From the NCBI RefSeq assembly GCF_949628265.1, contig NC_088787.1:8546501-8610500 (forward strand): a stretch of DNA of 64,000 nucleotides, read 5' to 3'. The position numbers were made by a program, and so were the translations under genes. This document shows, piece by piece, positions 1-18,480 of the stretch. The notes beneath the pieces are model-generated. The model ran no database searches, was not told the origin of the DNA, and saw nothing but the letters and a program-made list of their open reading frames with translations. Positions within the stretch are counted from its first letter, which is position 1. Every line of letters starts with the position of its first letter. Source of the DNA: Cloeon dipterum. Lineage: Eukaryota > Arthropoda > Insecta > Ephemeroptera > Baetidae.

Positions 1-1
1 A

Positions 2-1453
2 AGTAATAATCCTGACCCTATTTTAAGTGACCAAGACGCAACGTACAAAATTAAAAATCACACTTTCAGCGGTCTTGAGAACCTCAAAATTCTTAACCTT
101 GCACACTCCCGCATTAAATATATCGAAAATGGAACCTTTTATGACATGCCTCAACTAACCACGCTCTCTTTATGCAACACATTAGTCGATTTGGGATCAA
201 ATTTTCTACAGGCAGTGCCCAATTTGAGGATTCTCGACCTCAGCAATAACGAAAATTTAAAATTTGAACCAAGTGTGTTCAAAGGACTCGGCAATCTAGA
301 AAAACTTAGGCTCATCAACTGCAACATTGAATTCAAGCCCGATTCAGACGTTGACTACTTCATTCACATGCCAAACTTAACCGATCTGCACTTATCCTAC
401 AACAAAATTTCCACAATTCCGAAGGACACTTTCCAATCCCTTCCAGAACTTAAATCAATCCACTTGGATCACAATCTGCTCGATTCTTGGACGACGAAAA
501 TATTCGAGAACAACACAAAACTCGTCCTCATCGACGTCGACAACAACCAAATCTGTCATTTTGCGAATGAAACGGCCGAGGAGCTATTAAAGACGGAGCA
601 CATCTCGTTTGAATATAACCCTCTACTCTGCGACTGTTCCTTGTACAACTTCGTTCAGGAACTCGTTCAATCAGACGTTACGGTCTCGCATTGGTTGGAA
701 GAAGACAACAGCTACTCTTGCTACGACACCGAGAATGAGCGCAGCCTTCTGATTGCGCATTATTTGCCAAACTGCGCTGTTTTGGAGAACAAAGCACCGC
801 CTGTCGACCCCGACTCAGATTCTACAGTGGTGGCCATCATCTCCGGATCGGCCATCGTCGCCATTTGTCTAATTATCGTGCCAGCCGCCACCGTCGTCTA
901 CAAGAAACGCAGCAAGCTGCGTTACTTCGGCATCATGGTGAAGAACGCTCTGTCCGTGGCGCTGATGGACGACGACAACGAGGAGAGCCAGGAGGATGCC
1001 ATCTTTATTTACGACGTCTTCGTGTCCTACTGCGACGCGGACAGAGAATGGGTGATCAAGAAGCTGCTGCCTGAGCTTGAACAGGAGAACAACCTGAGGG
1101 TTTGTCTGCACGAACGAGACTTCCAGCCGGGATGCGGCATCCTGGACAACATCGTGCACTGCATCGACAAGAGCCGCTCGCTGATCATCGTCGTGTCGAA
1201 AAAGTCGCTCAAGAGCCAATGGTGCCACTTTGAAATGCACCTGGCGCAGCACAGGTTCATCGAGACCCGCAAGGAGCAGTTGATATTAGTTCTGATGGAA
1301 GAACTGCCGCGTAAGCAGAGGCCCAGGACCTTACACTACTTGATGGCCACGAGGACCTTCCTCTTGTGGAACGAAAAGCAGAGTGAACTATTCTGGAAAC
1401 GGCTGAGGCGAGTGCTTATTTTAGAAAAAAGCAGGGCAGTTTCGATTGTTTGA
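2..1453 (+). CDS. Toll-like receptor, C-terminal part (LRR, LRRCT, TM, TIR)
   Basis: The frame is open from base 2, so the 5' end lies outside the window. The 483 visible residues match a Toll/TLR family receptor, a membrane protein that signals through MyD88-type adaptors. In order they show leucine-rich repeats (LxxLxLSxN spacing), a cysteine-rich C-terminal cap beginning CDCSLYNF, a transmembrane segment (VVAIISGSAIVAICLIIV), a basic stop-transfer (YKKRSK) and a cytoplasmic TIR domain. TIR box 1 is YDVFVSYC, box 2 is RDFQPG and box 3 is the FW near the C terminus. There is one LRRCT next to the membrane and the RDFxPG form of box 2, which recalls the single-cysteine-cluster (Toll-9/vertebrate TLR-like) type rather than Drosophila Toll; this subtype is inferred. 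No intron is seen in the visible part. An AATAAA follows 165 bp after the stop. Confidence 0.95.
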   Translation, partial: SNNPDPILSDQDATYKIKNHTFSGLENLKILNLAHSRIKYIENGTFYDMPQLTTLSLCNTLVDLGSNFLQAVPNLRILDLSNNENLKFEPSVFKGLGNLEKLRLINCNIEFKPDSDVDYFIHMPNLTDLHLSYNKISTIPKDTFQSLPELKSIHLDHNLLDSWTTKIFENNTKLVLIDVDNNQICHFANETAEELLKTEHISFEYNPLLCDCSLYNFVQELVQSDVTVSHWLEEDNSYSCYDTENERSLLIAHYLPNCAVLENKAPPVDPDSDSTVVAIISGSAIVAICLIIVPAATVVYKKRSKLRYFGIMVKNALSVALMDDDNEESQEDAIFIYDVFVSYCDADREWVIKKLLPELEQENNLRVCLHERDFQPGCGILDNIVHCIDKSRSLIIVVSKKSLKSQWCHFEMHLAQHRFIETRKEQLILVLMEELPRKQRPRTLHYLMATRTFLLWNEKQSELFWKRLRRVLILEKSRAVSIV

Positions 1454-1618
1454 TATTAATTATTTAAGAGACGCACACACGCGCGTGTTTCCCAGCACCA
1501 GAGAGTATTTTCGCCATTTAATTATCTCTAGTACAAGCTCACTATCATATCATTTACATGTTCGCTTCTACATTATAGATTAAGTCATATACAAATTTTG
1601 TTGTGTTACAGACAATGG

Positions 1619-1624
1619 AATAAA
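1619..1624 (+). terminator. Poly(A) signal of the Toll-like receptor
   Basis: A canonical AATAAA lies about 165 bp downstream of the TLR stop codon and before the first recognisable DNAI7 exon. Confidence 0.6.
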
Positions 1625-1710
1625 TGTTATTTTTATATAAAATGCAACGAAACGCTTTGAATTCTACTCCCCTTCCAAAATTACGATACAAAGGCTATTT
1701 AATTTCGCAG

Positions 1711-3032
1711 TATCGGAGCCTCTTTCACTGCAGAAGGTTCACTATTACGTCAAATACGTTCCTCCACCCCCGCCAGAACCGGGAAAGAAACGACTCCCAG
1801 AGGAAATCGAAGCCGAAATCAAACTGCAAGAACTGGAATTTGAAAAAATCGCACAAGTGCATATCAGGTAAAAACCCTGAATTTTTGACTGGTACACTTT
1901 AATTGGGATTTCCCTCGGCCTAGTCTGCCAAGCAGTGTGCTCTGGTTCGAGCCGCCTATAGTCGTCGGTTGGGATGATAAGAACGAATACTGGAGCACGG
2001 AGGACTTGCACGATCTAAAATTCAACGAGGAAAAGCAGATTTTGTCATTTCGCGCCGGCCGCCTCGGCTCCCTGGCTCTGGCTGCGTTCAGATACACCAA
2101 TTTGCCCTACCAGACGTGGGAACTCAAACCGACATCGAATGGAATCCTCTTCTCAATCACAGCTGCCGTCGTTGTTGTCGAATTCATTTTTAAAGTAGCT
2201 AATATGTTCAAATTAAATGTAAAAACTAATTAAAATAAATTTAAATAGGACGGATTGGTATCACTCAGTCAGCTGCAAAACGGCACCACAAACGCCCTGC
2301 AAGACCAAGTCGGAAAATTCTACAAGCCGAAAAAATTAATTAAGGCAAGAGACAGTAATTGAATTTGAAATCTCCGACGGTTTAATTTTGCGTTTCACAG
2401 ATTATGCGGCTCGGCGGCGTGGACATTTTTCCTCCGCACGACGCGCACTGCTACATGTCAGCGGTGTCGCCCAAACAGCGAACCACTGAACGCCACTTGT
2501 ACCAATGCATGGCGTACGCCGCCAAGTCCCACTGTTTCGCTTGGAGCAGGTGGAATTTGTTGGCTGGACACACGAGAATAGTTTTGCAGATGAAAGAAAT
2601 TAACATTGAAGACCCCACCAAATCGGTAAAACTTTAATATAAATATTCATTCGGTAATTAAAATTATTGAAAGTAAAACAAACATTTATTTCATTTGTAT
2701 TCTTAAAACAGAGCTAATTATAACCATTTTCCCAGCAAGCAGAATTCGACATGTTGCTGGTGACCAGCCAAAGGTCGAGCGTAGTTCATTGTACAGAAGT
2801 GAGCCAAAGTTTCAGCGATGAACCAGCGCAAGGAATGAACGTAGGTGTCCTTTCCAGGCCTTTAAATAGGGATATAACGATAATTTTCTTTCAGTTCTAC
2901 GCTGACGTTTATCACCTGCTTCTCAATCATGGATCTGAAAAGGCTAAATCCTTTTTAAGAGAGCCCGACGTACCTCTAGTTCACAGCGTGTTTGATATTT
3001 TGGACGCAACCAAAGTGCTTAGTTTCTCTTAA
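1711..3032 (+). CDS. DNAI7: DNAI7/CASC1-like axonemal dynein factor, C-terminal half
   Basis: Exons 1711-1867, 1924-2194, 2249-2344, 2401-2625, 2736-2840 and 2895-3032 join in one frame to about 329 residues and a stop. The segments FRAGRLGSLALAAFRYTNLPY and the following YQTWELKP are typical of the CASC1/DNAI7 (IC97) family, an inner-arm dynein-associated protein of motile cilia and flagella; in insects this means sperm. The first exon begins in mid-codon after a clear acceptor (aatttcgcag), so it is not the true start. Family members are roughly 700 residues, so the N-terminal half is missing here. The intron at 2345-2400 is only 56 bp and starts with GC, not GT. The 5' exons may lie left of the window with the TLR inside a DNAI7 intron, or this may be a 5'-truncated copy. 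Confidence 0.82.
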
Positions 3033-5251
3033 GCACTGGAAATTCAACTCTTAATTTTGATGCTTGAATTTTTTTTAAATAAACGAAGCAAAAGATTTCA
3101 TTTCGTCCTAATTAATTATTTATATTTCCTGTTAAGGGCTAGAGATTAATTAAAATGAAACAGAATTTTTGTATCAATACAGTTTCGATTTATTCTATTC
3201 AATGTTCTGATGATTGGCTGAGTAAACGCAGAAACGATAAAAATACCAGTATCCATGCATCGCACAGTGTAATAAAGTACCCTTTGACCGCCACTCCTTC
3301 CAGCACGCCTCCATCCGAATTCGATAAATGCACGACATTTGGAATTTTGACAAGAATAACACACGCAGAGTATCTTGATTTGTATCGCACAAAGTTCTTT
3401 CAAGTAAGCACTTCACTCGGCACAAGAGAGAGGTGACTCTCTCCTCCTTCCACATTTTGGTAACCAACTTTAACAGCGCATCCAGCCTCTTTTACTTCCT
3501 TCAACACACAGCAGTAATTCTTTCTGTAGGGAGGGGGTGAAAATGCAGTTTTCATTCGCTACTTTGAAACTAGATTTTGTCAGAATTGACGGTGAATTCA
3601 AGTAAAAAATAATATTTATATGTGACAAATTTACAGTTTTAGTGGTTTTTGTCCTGAGTTCTGTTCAATTGCGAGCATGTAGCTCTTTCAGTGATATATA
3701 ACTATTATTACTAAGCAATTCTTGCGGCGGCACTGATAATCTTTAAAAAATTTCAAATCTGAAGTCGAATATTAATGTGGGTCGTAGGACCGGAGATCTA
3801 AATTGCGTCAGAACAAAGATAGCTAAAGAGAGGCGTCCTCAGTGACGTCATTGCCAATAATCTGATTTATTATTTTTGTTAGAGGCTCCAGTTTTCTAAT
3901 CTTAAAATCAGAAGGAATGCAATTATTAATAATAGCTGTGGGTTCTATTTTTTGTAGACATCATTTCCTTGTTATCAACTAATTTTTCGTCCGAAAACAT
4001 AAAGAGGCCAAATTAATTTTAAAAAATTTAATAAAAAATCTGCTTTTTCGTAAACTTAAAAAATATTTGTACGAAGATGTTGGGGAACCCAAATTGGCAA
4101 ATAGAGAGCAATGACTGGCACTGAAAATTTCCAATAAATCGATAAAAATATAATTATATACCAATTAATTGACTTCAAACGAGCCGAATTGTGCAAAAAA
4201 AACTGGTTAAAGTTGATGGATGAATGCAAATTAACCAAATAAAATAAATTTAAAAATATTAGCAATTTAAACTCAACATATAAACTGGGCTAAAGGGCGT
4301 AGATGAATAAATATTTGGTGAAATTTAGTTTTTAAGTTTGGCAAATTGGCTAGCCTCGTTTTAAAGACCAAAACACTCAATAAAAGAATTCATACTTTTT
4401 GGCTAAGGGAACAACTAATATGCATCCAATTATTCAAGTTGTAATTTATTTTTCTGGCTGCAAAATAAATCACCACTGCAAATTATCGTGGAAACCCTAC
4501 AAAACAGTAATAGAAACGACGTCACTGAATTTCTGAATTTGTTTTGACGCAACAGCTAGATTTCGGTTTTTATTTTCCCACGGTTCGGAAAAATTTTCCA
4601 CTCTGAAAAGCCGATTTGGCGGAAATGAGCGGACCACCAGCGCCACCACGCACTACACAGGTGTTTCCGGATTGAAACAATTATTATTAAAAATGATGCA
4701 TCACCACCTCAGACATACTGACTACGCTAGCAACAGATAAAGCAAACGGATTATGGGGGGTCAAAACTGATTTAAAAACGATCAATCTCGAGCAACGCAC
4801 ACAACGTGAGAGAGGAACTAAACTTTAGAGCACTATTATGATACACTCAGTGGAACAACGAGATGGCACACGCGCGCACGTATTTCTAGCTGTTAACACG
4901 ACGATGAGAGACACAAGGAAAACGGAGTATTCTCGCAGTCTTTGCACACGGATGCGTCGATAGACGAAAAAAAACAAAATTTGCAGCTCTGCTGGACTTG
5001 ATTCTGTTTGCATGGCAGTGAATGAGAAACAGGACTCCGAAACAGTCGAATTTTCCACCAATTTTTAAAGAAAAGACAATTATTTGCGGCCTATAAGTAA
5101 GATGATTTTATGCTAAAATGTAAGTTACAAACGAAAATGATTAAAATTCGGAGCCTTGGTGCGAAAACTTGATATCAGAATTCATCGTAGCAGCGGTAAT
5201 CTATCAAGGGATCGAGCAAGTAAGCAGTGGAATTAAATTGAGCTGTGGCTG
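3033..5251. other. Convergent spacer between DNAI7 and RYBP
   Basis: This holds the DNAI7 3' UTR, with AATAAA at 3078-3083, and on the other strand the likely RYBP 3' UTR; a reverse-strand AATAAA at 4569-4574 is a candidate end for it. The rest is AT-rich. A palindromic CRE-like TGACGTCA lies near 3842. The short ORFs on both strands show no family resemblance or splice-consistent extension, and I see no gene here. Confidence 0.5.
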
Positions 5252-7631
5252 TTATGAGCTTCGCGAGTCGGTGCCCAGGTCGTTGCTGCGCGCGTCCGTG
5301 CTCGACTCGGAGTGACTCATCTCGGACGACGCACTACTCGACTGTCCCGACTGGTCCGAGTTGGCCAGTTTCGGTTTGTACTCGGTGATAATCACAGTCA
5401 CATTGTTCACCGTAACTTCTCGATGTTGTGCACTACTCCGGTCCACATTCTTCAGTCTCGATCTGAAAGATGCGTCCCGTTTCAATTTAATTATTTTTTT
5501 TCAAACAGTTAGTACGAAAAAAAAACTATAATTATTAAACAGGGCAAAGGCAATCAATAAAACAAAAAGAGTTTTAAGAAGCGGATAAGGGGTTTTCAGT
5601 ACACCAAAATTCAGGGGTTAAAAATTCCTTGGACCATCCCTGCAGAAGTATTAAAATGCTAAAGAATTAAAATATCAGTGCTCAGATGAATGTTGTAAAT
5701 CTAACAAGGAAATCTTGTAGATTTTGTTTTTGGAAAAACAATTGAAATCGTTAATTATTCCATGGGATTATAAGATGGGATAAAATCAGCAAAGGCAAAA
5801 AAGCGTGGATTCTTTAGAGAACCAAGATAATCGGAGCAGGTAACGCAGATTTTTCACCCCCATTTGATAATTCTTACCAACGTTACCTACACTGGTTACT
5901 GTTTAAATGAATTTTAGATCGCAATAAATATTTTCAGCAACAGTATTTGATTTTTTCCAATTTAAAGTGGAATGATACTGGGCAACAATAAAAAATGATT
6001 TAAATTGTTGGATGCCTTAAACAATTGATCGATAAACAATTTGTTCAACAATTTGCAATAATAAAGTGACCTTCCTACAATAAAAATTCAAATTTTGCCA
6101 ATTTTCTCCAAAATTTACAGTGCTTGAATATATTTTCTTGGCATATTCCGATTCCTCTCGTCGAGAGCTGTCCAACGGTGTATGCCACTTATTGGGGAAA
6201 CTCTTTGTTTAGAAAATTAAATTGGATTTCAAGTAAGGAGACAGCCATTACCACTTGAAAAGCACGGTAACTTTCCAGCCAATTTTCTCAAAAAATTACA
6301 GCGCTCCTTAGGTCAATTTAGGCTTTAACTGAATCCTAAGGGATGAGTTTATGCATTGGCAACAAGCATTTTCCAGGCTTTTCCAGTATCATTCCTCTTT
6401 AAATAATTAATTATTACCAACTTTTCTACATTTCACCGTTTCATTCTCAAAGAAAGGTCTAGAAATTGTTTCTATAGTTATTTTGAATGTCCTAAAAATT
6501 ATGCTACCAGTCTAGACTATTCCTTTTAATTCATTTGCAGATAAAATTTTAATTTTCATATCACTTTATCAAAAGTTAATTAGTTTTCAGGTTGAATGAG
6601 TTATAATTTAGAGATAAATGTTCGTTTGATGTTTACGTACGACAAAGTTTTACAGTCAAAAGGTAATCTTTAACTGCCTAACATAATTTAAATTTAATTT
6701 TTCTACCAAACGAAAATGGAAATTTAAAAAAAAACGGTACTCACAGCAGCTTTCCCTTCTTGGAATATTTATCTGAAGATTTTTTGTCTGACTTGCCGCC
6801 TTCCTTCTTGATTTTGGGCGCTGCTGGGGCAAACTGTTGAGCAACTTGTTGTGCCACCAGCTGCGGATTGATTCTGGGCTTCCTGCGAGCGAAAAAACAA
6901 AAATAAAATTAAGATCATGAGTCGAGATGAAATAATGTTGGAGACGCACCTGGTGGAAGTCCCTTTTCGTATGTCGCACATCAGGCACTTGAACGCTTCG
7001 GCATTATTTCTGTATGTACAAACACTGCAATCCCAGTAGTTTTCTTCCAATGCTTTCCGCTTTGTTCTCCTGGAATTATGGGAATAAAATTGTCAGAAAT
7101 TGCCACGAAGGCGAGAACAAAGGGGGATATTTTAATTTCGGGGGGCGAAAATTCTCACTCCTCCAGACTGCTCAAATGAGTGGGAGGCATCTTCATCTTC
7201 ATCTTTAATCCAATTAATCTCCTCATTTTGCTCAGGCTGATCTCGGCGGAACAGGAGCGAGGAAAAATATTTGTGTCGCGGGAGACCATGTAAAATGGAG
7301 TAGTAGGTGCAAGCCAGAGTTGGCCGCGTTTTCCAATCGAGGCATGACGTGGGCTTCGCACAGGACAGAAACGTCACACGCCAGGTAGTGACTCGTTTCC
7401 GAAATGCCCCATTTCCATGTGCGTTTTGGAGGCCGCACAATCAGTCGCGATTCGGGTGCATTACAGGCGAGGCCGCGCGGCCGCCAGGTCTTTGAACTCG
7501 GCGTAGCGGTGTCTGCCCGATAATAAACACGCGCCCAGAGCCCCTCGCCGACGCCCTACGGGGCCGCGGACGCACGCCCCGGCCCAAGCGTCCCTTCCTG
7601 CTCACCTGTTGGGACTCTTCTTATGGTCCAT
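5252..7631 (-). CDS. RYBP: RYBP/YAF2 Polycomb-associated protein
   Basis: Four minus-strand exons (7606-7631, 6950-7069, 6745-6882, 5252-5462) join to 164 residues. RYBP binds RING1 and ubiquitin and defines variant PRC1 complexes that ubiquitinate histone H2A in the nucleus. The N terminus MDHKKSPNR is followed by a RanBP2-type zinc finger with Cys23, Cys26, Cys37 and Cys40 (WDCSVC, then FKCLMC) and GTSTRKPRINPQLVAQQVAQQ. A lysine-rich linker comes next, then SRLKNVDRS and VTVNNVTVIITEYKPK, the RING1-binding beta segment. The C terminus is Ser/Asp-rich, as in relatives. Length is shorter than human RYBP (228 aa), mostly in the linker. The start codon lies in a 26-nt first coding exon that would be missed without splicing. 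It is divergent from tricornered, and the 1.4 kb between the two start codons probably holds both promoters. Confidence 0.95.
6187..6405 (+). repeat. Dispersed AT-rich repeat, copy 1 (RYBP intron 3)
   Basis: The segment shares blocks such as AACTGAATCCTAAGGGATGAG and ATTGGATT, in the same order, with 14170-14380 in the tricornered intron. The two are diverged but clearly related. No coding capacity is seen. Confidence 0.55.
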
Positions 7632-9061
7632 ATTCGAACCCAAGGGTGGTTTTGGGGCGAAAAAGTGGTGAAATTAACACGGCCATAGACAGTCGGTAGA
7701 TGTTGCCTCCATATTGGATTTATAGCGGCCGGTAGCAAACCGGTTGAGAGAATGGTGGAATAACCGGTATTCTTCCTATGTGTTCGATGGGCCAAACGAT
7801 GATTTACAGTTATCAAACCGGTTTTTCTATAACGATGAGTACTACTTGAGACAACAGGGCGAAGGTCATTATGCGAATTCCAACCAATAAAAAACTGTTT
7901 TAAAAATCTGAATTACGGTTCAAACGTTGTATTTTATTATTTTTCAGAGCAAAGAATGCATATTTTGTGGAATCCGATTTTTTGGAGCCGGTTTTCCTTC
8001 TCGGAAAAGCCGTGATTTGAGGTGGACTGGACGGAGTCAGCTGATGGAGGCCATCAATATTTACGTCATACTGCGTTGACAGTACTTATTTTTTAAGTCA
8101 CCGTTCCTTCCTCCTTTATTTACTCAAGAGAAAACTGCGTGGCCGACGGATAGATAGATACGCTGGTCTTTTCTAGCCGCTCACCGACCACCTTCTCACC
8201 TAAAACACGCGTGCTCTCCGGTAGTAACGTTGGAGTTTACAAATATTTTGTCCAACATTACGAAGGGGACGAGGTGAGTTGGTCCCTTTTGCTTCGCAAA
8301 TGTGTAACACGCAAGGGCCGAGTTCACATTGAAGCGAGTTGTAAACGGCACGACCCGGCCAAGGACGCACGCACCGTCTTACCCCCTCTAGCTTGATTGA
8401 GGACCCTAATAATCAGTAAAATGTTAGTACGCAACTCGTCGTGTGTTTTAAATTTTCCTCTATCTCTCTCTGTCTCTCTCTTATATTCTCATTCTCTCTG
8501 TCCGACCATTTTGGTGTCCCGCCCGAGTGCCTTTCTGCGAATCTCACCTGTCCACTCACTCCTTTCAGGCGCACTGCTGGCTCCCTGGACGATGGGGTGG
8601 ACACCCTGGGCGGCGGGGGAGGATCGCCCAGAGCCAGGAGGACCTCCCCCGCGACCGCACAGCAAAGGTTGCTCTCCCACCAGGGTGAGTTTGGGTATTT
8701 TAAACATCTTCGTCGAGAAGTGGTCCAGCTCGGACAGATTTTATGACGTCTCAATTTCGATCATGATAAAAGTGGGTCAAATAATAATAAAATAATTTTT
8801 TAATCATCTCTTTATTCAAAACCAAAACAAACAAAGTGTGTGGTTTGTGTTTTCCTTATTCAACTCTCCAGATTCACGTGAAGGACGTGAAAACAAAACA
8901 GAGAGTTGTGACAGTCACTTGTGTTTGTTCTTTGGAAATCAAACAAGGCGTGTTTCACTGGGAAAACATTCTATAAAAGCAAACGAGTCGTCCTCTTTCT
9001 TTCTTTTTGCCTCCCTGCGAATCTAACTAACCGGTGCTTGTTCTCGGAAGGAGTGCTAGAA
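7632..9061. promoter_or_regulatory. Divergent RYBP/tricornered promoter region and trc 5' UTR
   Basis: The two genes start 1.43 kb apart on opposite strands, so their promoters lie here. For tricornered, plausible non-coding exons are visible: a splice donor after 8273 (GAG|GTGAGT), and an exon of about 8569-8684 bounded by CTTTCAG and GG|GTGAGT. An acceptor (CTCGGAAG) then lies a few bases before the start codon at 9062. A pyrimidine-rich CTCT tract lies at about 8458-8510. Transcription starts cannot be fixed from sequence alone. Confidence 0.45.
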
Positions 9062-14675
<5,614 letters not shown>

Positions 14676-16817
14676 CCCGCGGCCAACGCAACTAGCGCTC
14701 TCCCTTCCGCTTCTAGTTGCACTCACCCCCTGGCACAGCCGCACGCTCCGATTTAACCGGACAAACGGGCTTGAGACACAAAAAAAAAGAAAGCAAAAGT
14801 ACTGCTGTTGCCGCCGCCGGTCGAGATTCCGCGGCGCACGCCCGCTTCTTCCACTGCGAAATGTGTTAGTCTCCGTTGTTGCGTTGCGTTGCGTTGCACA
14901 CACCCACACACACACACACACTTTGGTCGGCCACTTTGAACAAAAAAAAATAGCTTTTAATTCCCAAGCGTGGTGTTGGCGCCAGAAATGTCTACGAGCA
15001 GAGATCGCGACGCCTGGCATCTAATCACGGAATCATGGTGTTTCAGTTATTTAATGAGCCAATCAGTGTTTGATATTTATTTTAAAAGGTTAAAATATCG
15101 TGAGACTATTTTGAGGTAATTTAAAAGTTTTGTTGGTTTTATTTCTCCCGAAACTTTTTCATCGGCAAATTCTTTGGAGTTTGGACTATTTTTCGCTGCG
15201 ATTTCAGATCCAATCTTTGCGTAGAAAGGCTTCAATTAGTAAACCAAAATTGGATAATAGCTGGAGAAGATTGAAAATCAATTTTTTAATGGGGGGGAAT
15301 CTTTGCTGTCGTTTCTATTGTGATTTCCCCAACCGATTTTGGTTTCCAACTCCTCTAAGCTGAATTTGGAAATAAATCTTAAACTGTAATTGATCAGTGG
15401 CGTCATCTGTTAACCTCTCCAAACCTTTTCCTAATTGGTGAATCGTTCTATTCCAGAAAACTAAAAACATTTAAACCGCTATAACGCTGAAAAATTAAAT
15501 ATCTCGCATAAATCATGTTTTAATATTCAAATTATCCCGCTAGACCCCTATGGTGGCCATACTTGCGCGGGTGATAGCTGCTCGGAGGCGAACAGCGTCT
15601 CAGCCACGGTTTCTCGCTTCCAGATTTCGGGCACAAGGCGTGTATATTTTGCGACTTAGGAAACAAAAATCTCTTGATCCTGCCCATTTTATTTTCTTAT
15701 TATTCGCCTTGCGTTAACAAGCCCACCATTTGCCATCATTAGTCGTAGGAGTTGAATCCCACTTCTTAGCAAACAAAAGTAAAATACAGAAAAATCTTCT
15801 ATATCACATAATGCAATTGGTATATATATTTAATAAAGTGTCTCGGCGTGGAATGCAACTGTGTGGGATTCGAGGAAAACGTAGTACAATGTATTAGACA
15901 CGCTTGATCTGCAGTCTCCTAAATAGTTTCGTGTTGTTTCTGACTTTTGTGTATTTATTTGACTAATTTTAGTTTCAGTGTCTTGTCGTGCGTAGGGAAC
16001 CTCAAGCAAAGTGCAATTATCGAACTTCGTGCGGTTAATTATTTTGTATGAGCGCGCGGTGAAAGTAAAAAGAGGTAATTTTTGGTTTACTTATTTATTG
16101 TGAAGTGACATACTTAGAAAGTATAAAATAAAATGTATGCGCGATCGATCAAGAGAGACGTTAAGGAGCAATTTTGTTCGTTAATTTCCTGAGCAAGCAT
16201 ATCTCGATTAGTTAGAGCGAGTTCTCTTTCTTGTGTAAATATCGTGTTACCAAGTTATTATTTTTGAGCTTTTTTAGTGAGCGAAAGAGAGAAATGAATG
16301 ATCACTAACGCAACACACATGCCTCTGTTATTTTATTGCTTCTCCGGCTGAGACGGTTTTAATGAAAGTAAATAGAAGTGTAATTGCCTCTGTGTAAGCT
16401 TTTGAAAAGAGTAGGTTGGCAATTTCAAATAAGAAGGTGTTCTTTTTCGCGATGGTGCGTAATTTTCAAACAAGGGCTGGCTTTGGCATTGGCACACGTG
16501 TATTTTCAAGTTTTCCACGCTTACAAATATTTTGTATTGTACACAGTCAGCAAACTAACTGCATTCGTTGTTGATATAACAGTAATTGCGATAGGAAGGC
16601 AGCTATGCTATGAAATATTGTGTTAATAGTTACTTAATTAACTCGAGAGAGAGCGAGGAAGAGAAAGTAACCCTTCTTGTTATATAATTGTAATTAAAAT
16701 CGACTATTATTATAAAAACTATATCAGCCACTAAATAATGGTATCACACTATGTATTAATTTTACTTGTTCTGTTTTTTCGAAGAAAGTGGGGCAATAAT
16801 ACACTGTATTGAATAAA
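14676..16817 (+). other. trc: Likely long 3' UTR of tricornered
   Basis: No coding gene is seen after the trc stop. A CA microsatellite lies near 14896-14921. Poly(A) signal candidates are at about 15371, about 15830 and 16812-16817; the last (GAATAAAAAA) is followed by T-rich sequence. A fragment related to the CAGATGGCG inverted-repeat family lies at about 15170-15415. The UTR extent is inferred. Confidence 0.45.
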
Positions 16818-18448
16818 AAATCCTTTAATGTGATTTCAAAAACAACATGCTGGCATTTCTTTCTCTCTATATGACCCGAATTAATTAGTGTTTTATTTTT
16901 CTTTCAATTCTGAGCAATTTCAGCCAGGTGAATATTGACGCTAATTTAAAATAAAAATTGAATGATGAATTATTTTTCTAAAAAGGCGGGGAAATTCCAA
17001 AAAATAAAAAAATGGTCGTAGAATGTTCCTGAGGGTTGTGCTAATTATTAATAGAAACAAATTGTGTGTTTATTGCAGGATTTCCTGCTGGTATTTGACT
17101 GCAAATTTCATCTCCAAAAAGGGTTAAAATCTTATGACATGAATCTTTGTTTGTGGATCAATCAACAATTCAGCTCGACAACGTGAAATATTTAAAACAA
17201 AGGAAAGATTATAATTTAAATATCAAATTTTCCCTATTTTCGAAGAAATCAGACAGCTTATATGCTCATGATATTTCAATTCTTTCTTGACGCGATCCAT
17301 CGTTGATTTTCTCAGAAATTTATATAGTAGCTTGTGGATATTTTGTGTGCCACGATTTTTTAGAGATAAAATATCAAATAAAGGCAGAAAATACATTTTT
17401 TTTAAAAATGATTCACTTTTAAATAATTAATTGAAATTTTAACATTTTTGCTGTCCTGAAACTTTTAGCGTGTAAAACCAACTTTGTCAGCATACAAAGT
17501 AAATAAACCACAGCTCTTCCCGCGCTCAATTAACGTAAAACGCGACTGGTTCACGTGCCAGATATTAGATTTGAATTTTTGATAGCACCGCGCTCGTGTC
17601 TATATTTATGTACAGAGCGCAGCGTACACGTATTGTGTGCAGCCTTGCTTTTTCCAACTACTATTTTTACACACTCATCCGCGTTGCCATTGCCACCGGT
17701 GCTTCATCCCCCGACGGGGTGGCTTTTCCAACTTTTTCAACCCTCTCGGTGCACTACGTCAAATATTATTTTTTTCTAAAAAAAGTAAAAGCTTAACGTT
17801 GGAATTTTTTCCTCCACGGAGCAAAAAAAATCCGGTTTGAAGTGAAAGCAAAATGAAATTATATATTGGGGTGATTCATCATCGTCAGAATAAGGTGCGA
17901 CTACGTCACGCAGGCTGAATACAAAAGGCACGCGGTGCTTCGTAATGTTTGTAATCTCCGCTTTGACAGATTTTCCGTGCGTTCGAATCGGAAATTCGCT
18001 GCGAATAGGAGATATTGATTTTTTTTACATTATAACTATGTAAGATCTAGAGCAATTAATTTACAAGGAGGGGAAATTATGGTTAGATGGAAAGCTTTGA
18101 ATCATATTTAAAAATATGCAGTGAGAAAACTTGAGTTTTTATAAAATATTTTATCCACAGGGCAAAAAAGATCGTAAATTTGGTTCAAATTTAAATTTTT
18201 GAGGGAAAACAGGAGAAAATCCTGTAAGCCCTGCGAAAAATAGAGCATGTTAAATTACTTTACAAAAAATATTAATAAAGACCTCATAGTGTCTTGCCGC
18301 AAACGAGGCAATTTTTCATCTTCTTTTTAACTAAGTGAAGAATCTCATCTTGCGGACAGTTCGGCAATTCATCAGCCGCCTCGATGAGCAATCATAATAA
18401 TAAGAGAACAGCGTGCACCAACTGGCGAGGAGGAAAACTGCCCTTGAA

Positions 18449-18480
<32 letters not shown>

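Noticed and set aside
3841..3849. TGACGTCA CRE-like palindrome, also at about 13677 and 37193
   Set aside because: An 8 bp palindrome recurs by chance in 64 kb and in repeats; no promoter context supports function.
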